DNA of 14,626 nucleotides. Origin: JAIOPA01 sp964655175. Its GTDB lineage: Bacteria; Eisenbacteria; RBG-16-71-46. The notes under the pieces were generated by a model, which saw nothing but the letters and a program-made list of their open reading frames with translations, was not told the origin of the DNA and ran no database searches. The DNA is taken from NCBI GenBank assembly GCA_964655175.1, contig CAZZLY010000077.1, positions 1-14,626 on the forward strand, written 5' to 3'. Shown piece after piece: positions 6,511 to 13,239 of the stretch; position 1 is the stretch's first letter, and each line of letters begins with the position of its first letter. The translations under genes and the position numbers were made by a program.

Positions 6511-7314
6511 ATGTCCCGACCGATCATCACCTTCCTCTCCGACTTCGGCCACGCCGACTGGTTCGTCGGCGTCGTCCACGGTGTGCTGCACACGCTCTCG
6601 CCCGACGCGCACCTGGTGGACCTGTCGCACGAGGTGCCGCCGGCGCAGGTCGCGCGCGCCTCGTTCATGCTCGAGGCGGCCGCGCCCGACTTCCCGCCCG
6701 GCACGGTGCATCTGGCGGTGGTCGATCCCGGCGTGGGCACCGCACGGCGCGCGCTCGCGGTGAGTGCGCACGGCCAGTCGTTCGTCGGGCCCGACAACGG
6801 TCTGCTCGAGTGGGCGTTCTGCTCGCCCGAGGCGCGCGTGCACGCGATCACCGATCCGCGCTTCATGCGCGGGCCCGTCAGCCGCACGTTCCACGGCCGC
6901 GACGTGTTCGCGCCGGCGGCGGCCGCGCTGGCGAACGGCGAATCGGTGAGCTCGTTCGGCCCCGCGGTGACCGACCCGGTCCGGCTCGTGGCGCACGAGC
7001 CCGTCAAACGCGGCGATGCGCTCGTGGGCCACGTCGTGTTCGTGGACCGGTTCGGCAACGCGCTCACCAACCTCACGGCCTCGGCGCTCGCGGGTGCGTT
7101 CGGCGATCGCGCGCCGGATTCGGCCTACGACGTCGAGGTGCTGGAGCGCACGATCCACGGCCTGTCGCGCTCGTACGGCGACGCGCCCGTCGGCACGCTC
7201 GTGGCGCTGCTGGGCTCGAGCGGCCGCCTCGAGATCGCGCAGGTCGGCGGCCCGGCCGCGGTGCGACTGGGGCTGGGCGAGGGCGACACGGTGCGCGTGC
7301 GACCGCGCCACTGA
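6511..7314 (+). CDS. S-adenosyl-L-methionine hydrolase (hydroxide adenosyltransferase, DUF62)
   Basis: A 267-residue enzyme that uses water to split S-adenosylmethionine into adenosine and methionine, a cytosolic side route of methyl-donor metabolism. The N-terminal FLSDFGHADWFVG (8-20), VVDPGVGT (70-77), FVGPDNGLLEW (91-101) and FHGRDVFAPAAA (from 127) are the family hallmarks. The Asp-Arg-His triad that marks the hydrolases is visible as D72, R79 and H128, which argues against the related fluorinases and chlorinases; length also fits. The C-terminal domain includes VFVDRFGNALTNL, the usual adenosine-pocket region. The ATG follows GGAGG by five bases. It stands alone between the GT9 gene (77 nt upstream) and a strong hairpin downstream. 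Its physiological role is poorly understood in most bacteria. Confidence 0.93.
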   Translation: MSRPIITFLSDFGHADWFVGVVHGVLHTLSPDAHLVDLSHEVPPAQVARASFMLEAAAPDFPPGTVHLAVVDPGVGTARRALAVSAHGQSFVGPDNGLLEWAFCSPEARVHAITDPRFMRGPVSRTFHGRDVFAPAAAALANGESVSSFGPAVTDPVRLVAHEPVKRGDALVGHVVFVDRFGNALTNLTASALAGAFGDRAPDSAYDVEVLERTIHGLSRSYGDAPVGTLVALLGSSGRLEIAQVGGPAAVRLGLGEGDTVRVRPRH

Positions 7315-7348
7315 GTCACGCGGGGCGACGCGCCCCGGTGGCACACCG

Positions 7349-7378
7349 ACGCCGCGGGCCATGCGAGGCCCGCGGCGT
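7349..7378 (+). terminator. intrinsic-type terminator after the DUF62 gene
   Basis: A perfect 12-bp stem (7349-7360 with 7367-7378) encloses the loop ATGCGA and is followed by TCGTCTAT. It begins 34 bases after the stop codon. The tail is not a clean T run, but TTCGTC also closes the hairpin after the oligopeptidase B gene. It would separate the DUF62 and oligopeptidase B transcripts. Confidence 0.65.
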
Positions 7379-7383
7379 TCGTC

Positions 7384-7389
7384 TATCCT
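7384..7389 (+). promoter_or_regulatory. candidate -10 box of the oligopeptidase B gene
   Basis: TATCCT matches four of six -10 positions and sits immediately after the terminator stem, 22 bases before the start codon. The GGAGG site (7401-7405) would fall inside the short leader. There is no -35 match, since that position falls inside the hairpin. Confidence 0.25.
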
Positions 7390-7411
7390 GCGCGGCTTGA
7401 GGAGGACACCC

Positions 7412-9547
7412 ATGCCCCGCTCGACCGTCGTCGCATCCGTCGTCTCGCTCGCCCTGTCGCTCTCGTCCCTCGGGGGAACGCCCGCCATGTCCGCCACACC
7501 CGCTCCGCAGCCGCCCGTCGCCGAGAAGCGCCCGCACGAGTTCGAACTCCACGGCGAGCGCTTCGTGGACGACTACGCGTGGCTGCGCGACAAGAAGGAC
7601 GCGCGCGTGATCGCGCACCTCGAGGCCGAGAACGCCTACACCGACCAGCTCACCGCCGCGCAGCAGCCGCTTCGAGACCAGCTCTACACCGAGATGCTGG
7701 CGCGCATCCAGCAGACCGACCTGTCGGTGCCGTACCGCAAGGGCAGCCACCTGTACTACTCGCGCACGGTCGAGGGGCAGCAGTACCCGCTCTACTGCCG
7801 CAAGAAGGGCGACGCGAACGCGCCCGAGGAGATCATGCTCGACCTCAACGCGCTCGCGGTGGGCCACTCGTTCATGGCCATCGGCGACCTCGAGGTGAGT
7901 CCCGACGAGAAGCTGCTCGCGTACACCACCGACGACAACGGCTACCGCCAGTACCGCCTGCACGTGAAGGATCTCGCCACCGGCGACACGCTGGCGGTGA
8001 CCGACGAGCGCGTCACGAGCGTGGCGTGGGACGCCGACAGCCGCGTGCTGTTCTACACGCAGGAGGATGCGACCTCGAAGCGCAGCTACCGGCTCTACAG
8101 CCGCGAGCTGTCGCAGCCGCGCCCGACGCTGCGCGACGAGGAGCGCGACGAGCGCTTCGATGTGAACGTGGGGCTGACGCGCAGCGGCGAATACCTCATC
8201 TACACGACCTCCAGCCACACGACGTCCGAGGTGCGCGTGCTGCGCGCGGACCAGCCGTTCCAGGCGTTCTCGCTCATCACGCCGCGCGTGCAGGACCGCG
8301 AGTACTACGTCGATCACCGCCGCGGCGAGTTCTGGATCCGCACGAACGACCAGGGCCGCAACTTCCGGCTCGTCAAGACGCCGGTGGCCACGCCCGACCC
8401 GTCGCACTGGATCGAGGTCGTGCCGCATCGCGACGACGTCATGCTCTCGAACGTGGACTGCTTCGCGCAGTACGTCGTCCTGAGCGAGCGGTCGAACGCG
8501 CTGCCGCGCATCACCGTGCTCGAGCCCGAGAAGGGCACCTCGCGACAGGTCGCGTTCAAGGAGGCCGCCTACACGGTGGGGCCGTCGAACAACGCCGAGT
8601 ACGCCCCGACCACGTTCCGCTACGGCTATCAGTCGTTCGTGACCCCGCCGAGCGTGTACGACCTCGATCTGGCGACGCTCGACTCCAAGCTGCTCAAGCG
8701 CACGCCGGTGCTGGGCGGCTGGGACGCCAGCGCGTACGCGATGGAGCGCGTCTCGGTGACCGCGCCCGACGGCGCCAAGGTCCCGCTCACGCTGCTCTAT
8801 CGCAAGGGCACCCACCGCGACGGCACCGCGCCCTGCCTGCTGTACGCGTACGGCTCGTACGGCATCTCGTCGAACGTCACGTTCAACTCGAACCGCTTCA
8901 GCCTCGTGGACCGCGGCGTGGTGTACGCCCTGGCGCACATCCGTGGCGGCGGCGATCTGGGCAAGCCGTGGCACGATGCGGGCCGCATGCGCAACAAGAT
9001 GAACACGTTCACCGACTTCATCGCGTGCGCCGAATGGCTCAAGGCCGAGCGCGTGTGCGCGACCGATCGCCTCGTGATCCAGGGCGGCAGCGCCGGCGGC
9101 CTGCTCATGGGCGCGGTCACGAACCTGGCGCCGACGCTGTTCACCGGCGTGCTCTCGCAGGTGCCGTTCGTGGACGTGATCAACACCATGCTCGACGAGT
9201 CGCTGCCGCTCACCGTGGGTGAGTTCGAGGAGTGGGGCAATCCCAAGGTGAAGTCGGACTTCGACGTCATGCGCCGCTACTCGCCGTACGACAACCTCGC
9301 GGCGGGCGATCATCCGGCCATGCTGGTGAAGACGAGCCTCAACGACAGCCAGGTGGGTTACTGGGAGCCGGCCAAGTACGTGGCCAAGCTGCGCACGCTC
9401 GATTCGGGCCGCTCGCCCATCCTGTTCAAGTGCAACATGGGTGCGGGCCACGGCGGCGCGTCCGGGCGCTACGACGCGCTGCACGAGGCGGCCTTCGACT
9501 ACGCCTGGGTCCTCAACACGCTCAAGGTCGCGTCCGCGCGCCCCTGA
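7412..9547 (+). CDS. ptrB: oligopeptidase B (S9A serine peptidase), exported
   Basis: A 711-residue serine peptidase that cuts short peptides after Arg or Lys. After a signal-peptide-like start (residues 1 to about 27) come the propeller domain (about 35-430; DYAWLRDKKD near its start) and the alpha/beta-hydrolase domain with YAYGSYGIS, RGGGDLGKPW, NTFTDF, GGSAGG, WGNP and GHGGASGRYD. The triad is S560, D645 and H680. E604 and E606 sit 44 and 46 residues after the serine, matching the glutamates that bind the basic P1 side chain in enterobacterial oligopeptidase B. The ATG follows GGAGG by six bases. Most studied homologues are cytosolic; the N-terminal stretch suggests this one is periplasmic or secreted. 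A second ATG (residue 26) would give a leaderless cytosolic form but lacks a ribosome site. Confidence 0.95.
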   Translation: MPRSTVVASVVSLALSLSSLGGTPAMSATPAPQPPVAEKRPHEFELHGERFVDDYAWLRDKKDARVIAHLEAENAYTDQLTAAQQPLRDQLYTEMLARIQQTDLSVPYRKGSHLYYSRTVEGQQYPLYCRKKGDANAPEEIMLDLNALAVGHSFMAIGDLEVSPDEKLLAYTTDDNGYRQYRLHVKDLATGDTLAVTDERVTSVAWDADSRVLFYTQEDATSKRSYRLYSRELSQPRPTLRDEERDERFDVNVGLTRSGEYLIYTTSSHTTSEVRVLRADQPFQAFSLITPRVQDREYYVDHRRGEFWIRTNDQGRNFRLVKTPVATPDPSHWIEVVPHRDDVMLSNVDCFAQYVVLSERSNALPRITVLEPEKGTSRQVAFKEAAYTVGPSNNAEYAPTTFRYGYQSFVTPPSVYDLDLATLDSKLLKRTPVLGGWDASAYAMERVSVTAPDGAKVPLTLLYRKGTHRDGTAPCLLYAYGSYGISSNVTFNSNRFSLVDRGVVYALAHIRGGGDLGKPWHDAGRMRNKMNTFTDFIACAEWLKAERVCATDRLVIQGGSAGGLLMGAVTNLAPTLFTGVLSQVPFVDVINTMLDESLPLTVGEFEEWGNPKVKSDFDVMRRYSPYDNLAAGDHPAMLVKTSLNDSQVGYWEPAKYVAKLRTLDSGRSPILFKCNMGAGHGGASGRYDALHEAAFDYAWVLNTLKVASARP

Positions 9548-9570
9548 GCCGCACGCCGTTCGCATCCTGT

Positions 9571-9606
9571 ACGAAGCCCCGGCGGGGATCCCCGCCGGGG
9601 CTTCGT
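9571..9606. terminator. bidirectional terminator between convergent genes
   Basis: A perfect 36-nt palindrome (18-bp arms, 9571-9588 with 9589-9606) lies in the 79-nt gap between the plus-strand oligopeptidase B stop and the minus-strand S41 protease stop. Its position between two converging 3' ends and its GGGGCTTCGT ends on both strands suit a shared terminator. The plus-strand tail continues CGTTGCGTG, with only scattered T. Confidence 0.8.
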
Positions 9607-9626
9607 CGTTGCGTGATGGACCCGCG

Positions 9627-11261
9627 TCAGCGGCCCGTGCCGACGGCCTTGGGACGCGGCCGGACCGAGGTGGCCATGAGCGCATCCGCCTTGGGGAACA
9701 ACTTCAGGGCCTCGGCGAGCTGCGTGTCGTCCTCGACCGCGATGCGGTAGCGCTCGAGCGAGCCCAGCGTCTGCGCCGCCAGTTCGGTGCGCAGCTGGTG
9801 CAGCACGAACGGCTTCTCGGCGGTCCAGGTCGAGTCGTTCATCTTGACGCCCTTGGACGCGATCGCCTCGCGCAGGGACGCCCAACCGGCCTCGTCGAGC
9901 GTGAAGTTCTTGCGCGACAGCATGGCCGGCGTCCACTTGACCCCGCCCGCCTGCTGCACGCGGGCGTTGGCGTAGTCGAAGAACGCACGCTTGGTGATCA
10001 TGTCGATCTCGGGCTGCGTGAGCTTGTCCGAGTTGTGCACGACCACGTCCGGGTAGATGCCGCCACCGCCGTACACCGTGCGGCCGCTGGCGGTCTTGAA
10101 CTTGGGCCGCGTCGCCAGGGCGGAGTCCGTGGGGACCTCCTCCTTGAAGGCGTCGGCCTGGTAGTCGGCGTTGTCCTCGAACTTGGTGTAGTCGCGCTGG
10201 ATGCCGCGACCACTGGGCGTGTAGTAGCGCGCCACGGTGAGCAGCAGCTTGCCCTCGTTGAGGTTGATCTGGTTCTGCACCAGCCCCTTGCCGAAGGTGT
10301 TGATGCCCACGACCAGACCGCGATCGAGGTCCTGCAGCGCACCCGAGACGATCTCGGAGGCCGACGCGCTGCCGTGGTCCACGAGCACGACGATCGAGCC
10401 ACTGAGGAACTTGTCGTCGCGGTTCTGCGCGTAGTAGTCGGCGTTCGAGGTCTGGATGCGACCGCGCGTGTAGACGAGCTTCTGGTCGGCGGGCACGAGC
10501 TGGTCGAGCACGTCCACCGCCTGATTGAGCAGACCGCCGGAGTTGGACCGCAGGTCGATGAGCAGGCGCTTCATGCCCTGCGCGCGCAGCGACGCGATCG
10601 CCTTGTCGAGCTCCTCGCCCGTCGTGGCCGCGAACCGCACGATGCGCACGTAACCGATGCCCTGCGCCGGATCGATCATGTACGCGTACGGCAGCGACTC
10701 GATCGGGATCGTGGCGCGCTCGATCTGGAAGTGCACGAGGTCGTCGACGCCCGGGCGCTCGATGTCCACCTCGACGAGCGAACCCGTGGGGCCCTTGAGC
10801 AGCTTGAACACGTCCTCGTTGACGAGGCCCTTCTTGAGCGGCTTGCCGTCGACCTGGACGATCTTGTCGCCGGCGCGGATGCCGAGGCGGTAGGCCGGCG
10901 TGTTCTCGATGGGCGAGAGCACGACGATCTTGTTGTCCACGATGTCGAACTGCACGCCGATGCCGGAATAGTTGGCGCGGAACTGCTCGTCCATGGCCTG
11001 CGCGCGCTGCTTGGGCAGGAACTGCGTGTGCGGGTCGAGCGTCTTGAGCATGCCGTCGATCGCGCCCTTGATCAGCTTCTCGTTGTCGGGCTTCTCGACG
11101 TAGTTGTTCTGCACGGTGTAGAGCACCTGCGAGAACAGATCGAGGTTGGCGCGCAGGTCGTCGGTCGCGGACAACGCGCGCGCGAAGCCGAAGCCGAGCA
11201 GGAGCGACAGCGCCATGGCGATGGCGAACGGACCGTACGAACGGCGGCGAGGCTGATTCAT
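9627..11261 (-). CDS. S41 C-terminal processing peptidase (CtpA/CtpB-like)
   Basis: A 544-residue periplasmic serine protease of the tail-specific/C-terminal processing type, which trims or degrades envelope proteins after recognising their C-termini. Residues 9-30 form a signal peptide or anchor (PRRR, then a hydrophobic core). A PDZ domain spans about 98-172 (IGVQFD, SPIENTPAYRLGIRAGDKI). The catalytic core follows: LLIDLRSNSGG at 233-243, HGSASASEIVSGALQD at 296-311 and NTFGKGLVQ at 321-329. Catalytic S300, K325 and Q329 have the family spacing of 25 and 4. About 200 residues after the core form a C-terminal region found in many Ctp proteins. The start ATG at 11261 is 8 nt after the aminotransferase stop, with only a distant G-rich ribosome site, so it is probably translated from the same mRNA. 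Confidence 0.95.
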   Translation of the reverse strand: MNQPRRRSYGPFAIAMALSLLLGFGFARALSATDDLRANLDLFSQVLYTVQNNYVEKPDNEKLIKGAIDGMLKTLDPHTQFLPKQRAQAMDEQFRANYSGIGVQFDIVDNKIVVLSPIENTPAYRLGIRAGDKIVQVDGKPLKKGLVNEDVFKLLKGPTGSLVEVDIERPGVDDLVHFQIERATIPIESLPYAYMIDPAQGIGYVRIVRFAATTGEELDKAIASLRAQGMKRLLIDLRSNSGGLLNQAVDVLDQLVPADQKLVYTRGRIQTSNADYYAQNRDDKFLSGSIVVLVDHGSASASEIVSGALQDLDRGLVVGINTFGKGLVQNQINLNEGKLLLTVARYYTPSGRGIQRDYTKFEDNADYQADAFKEEVPTDSALATRPKFKTASGRTVYGGGGIYPDVVVHNSDKLTQPEIDMITKRAFFDYANARVQQAGGVKWTPAMLSRKNFTLDEAGWASLREAIASKGVKMNDSTWTAEKPFVLHQLRTELAAQTLGSLERYRIAVEDDTQLAEALKLFPKADALMATSVRPRPKAVGTGR

Positions 11262-11269
11262 GGGACGCG

Positions 11270-12472
11270 CTACCCCCGGGATAGGGAACTCGGTCGAGCC
11301 GGCAGGCGCGACCGCAGGTTCAGCAGACGCTCGGCGGCGGCCTCCAGCGTCTCGCGCTTCCGAGCGAAATGGAAGCGGAGCCGCTGCGAACCGGACGCGG
11401 GATCGGAATAGAAGCTGGAACCGGGCACCCCCGCCACGCCCACCTCGGCGATCATCCAGCGGGTGAAGGTGACGTCGTCGGGGAACCCGAACTCGGTGAG
11501 GTCGGTCATCACGTAGTACGCGCCGCGCGGCGCGATCGGACGGAAGCCGGCCTGCTCGAGTATCGGCACGAGGAAGGCGCGGCGTTCGTGGTACTTGGCC
11601 GCGAGCTCCGCGTAGTACGCGTCGGGCATGCCCAACGCCACGGCGGCCGCTTCCTGCAACGGCGCCGGGGCGCCGACGGTCAGGAAATCGTGCACCTTGC
11701 GGATGGCGTTGGTGAGGTCCGGCGGGGCGAGGCACCAGCCGATGCGCCAGCCGGTCACGCTCCAGGTCTTGGACAGCCCCGAAATGGTGACGGTGCGCTC
11801 GCGCATCCCGTCGAGGGCGGCCATGGACACGTGCTCGGCGCCGTCGTACAGGATGTGCTCGTAGATCTCGTCGGTGACCGCGATCACGTCCCACTTCCGA
11901 CACAGCGCCGCGATGTGCTCCATCTCGGCGCGCGTGAACACCTTGCCGGTCGGGTTGTTGGGCGTGTTGATGACGATGAGGCGCGTGCGATCGTTGAACG
12001 CGGCCTCGAGTTCGGCCGGGTCGTAGCTCCAGTCGGGATCGCGCAGCTTCACGAACCGCGGCACCGCGCCGGACAGGATCGCGTCGGGGCCGTAGTTCTC
12101 GTAGAACGGCTCGAACACCACGACCTCGTCCCCCGGATCCACGAGCGCCAGCATGACCGAGGCCATGCACTCGGTGGCGCCGCAGCAGACGACGACCTCG
12201 CGATCCGCGTCGAACGTGAGTCCGGTGAAGTGCGCCTGCTTGGCGACGAGCGCGTCGCGCAGGCGCTTGGTGCCCCACGTGACCGCGTACTGGTTCACGT
12301 CGGCCATGATGGCGCGCGCCGCCTCGGCCTTGATCGCCTCGGGCGCGGGGAAGTCGGGGAAGCCCTGCGACAGGTTGACCGCGCCGTGCGCGTTGGCGAG
12401 CCGCGTCATCTCGCGGATCACGCTCTCGGTGAAGCGCAGGCTCTTCTGCGAGACGCGGCCGCGCACGCTCAC
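11270..12472 (-). CDS. class I/II PLP-dependent aminotransferase (kynurenine/methionine/aspartate aminotransferase-like)
   Basis: A 400-residue fold-type I transaminase that moves an amino group between an amino acid and a keto acid in the cytosol. Landmarks are NLSQGFPDFPAP near residue 33, NQYAVTWG (substrate-side tyrosine), INTPNNPTGKVF, DEIYEHILYDG (Asp and Tyr contacting PLP), SGLSKTWSVTGWRIGW with Schiff-base K235, and RLRFHFARK near the end, whose first Arg should bind the substrate carboxylate. The N-terminal LSQGFPDF pattern leans to the kynurenine/glutamine K/methionine aminotransferase branch; substrate cannot be fixed from sequence. The GTG at 12472 overlaps the stop of the upstream exported protein gene (GTGA); a second GTG at 12466 is possible. 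It is followed 8 nt later by the S41 protease gene. Confidence 0.92.
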   Translation of the reverse strand: MSVRGRVSQKSLRFTESVIREMTRLANAHGAVNLSQGFPDFPAPEAIKAEAARAIMADVNQYAVTWGTKRLRDALVAKQAHFTGLTFDADREVVVCCGATECMASVMLALVDPGDEVVVFEPFYENYGPDAILSGAVPRFVKLRDPDWSYDPAELEAAFNDRTRLIVINTPNNPTGKVFTRAEMEHIAALCRKWDVIAVTDEIYEHILYDGAEHVSMAALDGMRERTVTISGLSKTWSVTGWRIGWCLAPPDLTNAIRKVHDFLTVGAPAPLQEAAAVALGMPDAYYAELAAKYHERRAFLVPILEQAGFRPIAPRGAYYVMTDLTEFGFPDDVTFTRWMIAEVGVAGVPGSSFYSDPASGSQRLRFHFARKRETLEAAAERLLNLRSRLPARPSSLSRG

Positions 12473-13110
12473 CGGCCGAACTCGCGATTGGAACCGACCC
12501 ACGCGTAGGTCGAGACGAGGTCGCGGAACGCGGGCAGCGCCGCCTGGAAGCCCTGCGCCGTGCGCGACTGCAGCACGAGCAGCATGACGAGCTGCTTCTC
12601 GGGCACGTACGCCACCGCCTCGTGCGGCGGACCGCCGTCCTCCGAGAAGTAGCGCACGACCGCCTGCTTGCCGCTCGCGCCCGTGGGCAGATTGCCGGCG
12701 TCCATGACGCGGCCCTTGGGCGAGCGCTTGAGGAACGCGCGCACGTCGTCCGAGATGAGCATCGAGAACTTGCGCTCCTTGGCGGTGAAGCCGTGGAGCG
12801 GGTTCACGTACATCACCGTGGGCGCGGTCGCCCACTTCTGGCCCTTGGGATAGAACACGCAGCGGATGCGCGAGCCCATGCCCGAGGTGTCGTCGAGCAC
12901 CCAGCCGACCGGGGCCGAGACCATGAACAGATGGTCGTCGCCCTCGACGACGAGCGCCTTGCGCTCCTGGGGAGCGGGCGGGGGCGGCGTGGCGCGACCG
13001 GGCGCGGCCTGCGCGGACCCCGCGAGCGCGAGTCCCAGCAGGAGCAGCGCGAGCGGGCGGGTCACGGACCGAAGGTCCGAGGGGACGGGACGGAGTCGGG
13101 GACGCAGCAT
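12469..13110 (-). CDS. exported protein of unknown function
   Basis: I do not recognise the family. The 213-residue product starts with an arginine-rich stretch and a hydrophobic core (PLALLLLGLALAGSAQA, 19-35) that looks like a Sec signal peptide cut after AQA, then a proline-rich linker (42-47). The mature part has FMVSAPVGWVLDD (62-74), CVFYPKGQKW (84-93), VMYVNPL (99-105) and VVRYFSEDGGPP (151-162), suggesting a small mixed alpha/beta domain reminiscent of PsbP/DUF1795-like folds, though I cannot confirm this. A single cysteine (C84) remains after export. The ATG at 13110 lies six bases after a good -10 box and has no ribosome site; an alternative GTG at 13065 would give a shorter signal peptide. 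Its stop overlaps the aminotransferase start by 4 bases. Confidence 0.8.
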   Translation of the reverse strand: MLRPRLRPVPSDLRSVTRPLALLLLGLALAGSAQAAPGRATPPPPAPQERKALVVEGDDHLFMVSAPVGWVLDDTSGMGSRIRCVFYPKGQKWATAPTVMYVNPLHGFTAKERKFSMLISDDVRAFLKRSPKGRVMDAGNLPTGASGKQAVVRYFSEDGGPPHEAVAYVPEKQLVMLLVLQSRTAQGFQAALPAFRDLVSTYAWVGSNREFGR

Positions 13111-13116
13111 GCCCCG

Positions 13117-13146
13117 ATACTACCCCGGCACCACGGAGCCGCCCAA
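13117..13146 (-). promoter_or_regulatory. sigma70-like promoter, probably leaderless
   Basis: On the minus strand TTGGGC (13146-13141) and TAGTAT (13122-13117) are 18 bases apart. The -10 box ends six bases before the ATG at 13110, so the transcript start should fall on or beside the start codon. It is the strongest promoter-like pair in the window and would drive the unknown exported protein, the aminotransferase and the S41 protease genes. Confidence 0.5.
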
Positions 13147-13203
13147 GCCTTCCCGCGCGTGCGGGGCGAGGCCCGGCCCGCGGGGCGCAGAACTCACAGT
13201 GCG

Positions 13204-13209
13204 TTGACA
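13204..13209 (+). promoter_or_regulatory. consensus -35 hexamer before the GH3 gene
   Basis: TTGACA is a perfect -35 match in the 129-nt divergent gap. Seventeen bases on, the -10 position reads CACCTT (13227-13232), a poor match. If used, transcription would begin near 13240, again at the start codon. The weak -10 keeps this tentative. Confidence 0.2.
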
Positions 13210-13239
13210 GTTCCCGTGCACTCCGACACCTTGCGGCGC

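Noticed and set aside
6511..7314. SAM-dependent fluorinase or chlorinase, which would be a rare halogenation enzyme
   Set aside because: The Asp-Arg-His hydrolase triad (D72, R79, H128) is present and the length matches the DUF62 hydrolases.
7316..9685. 789-codon minus-strand open frame opposite oligopeptidase B
   Set aside because: Shadow of a fully recognised gene; its translation is Arg/Val/His-rich with no recognisable domain.
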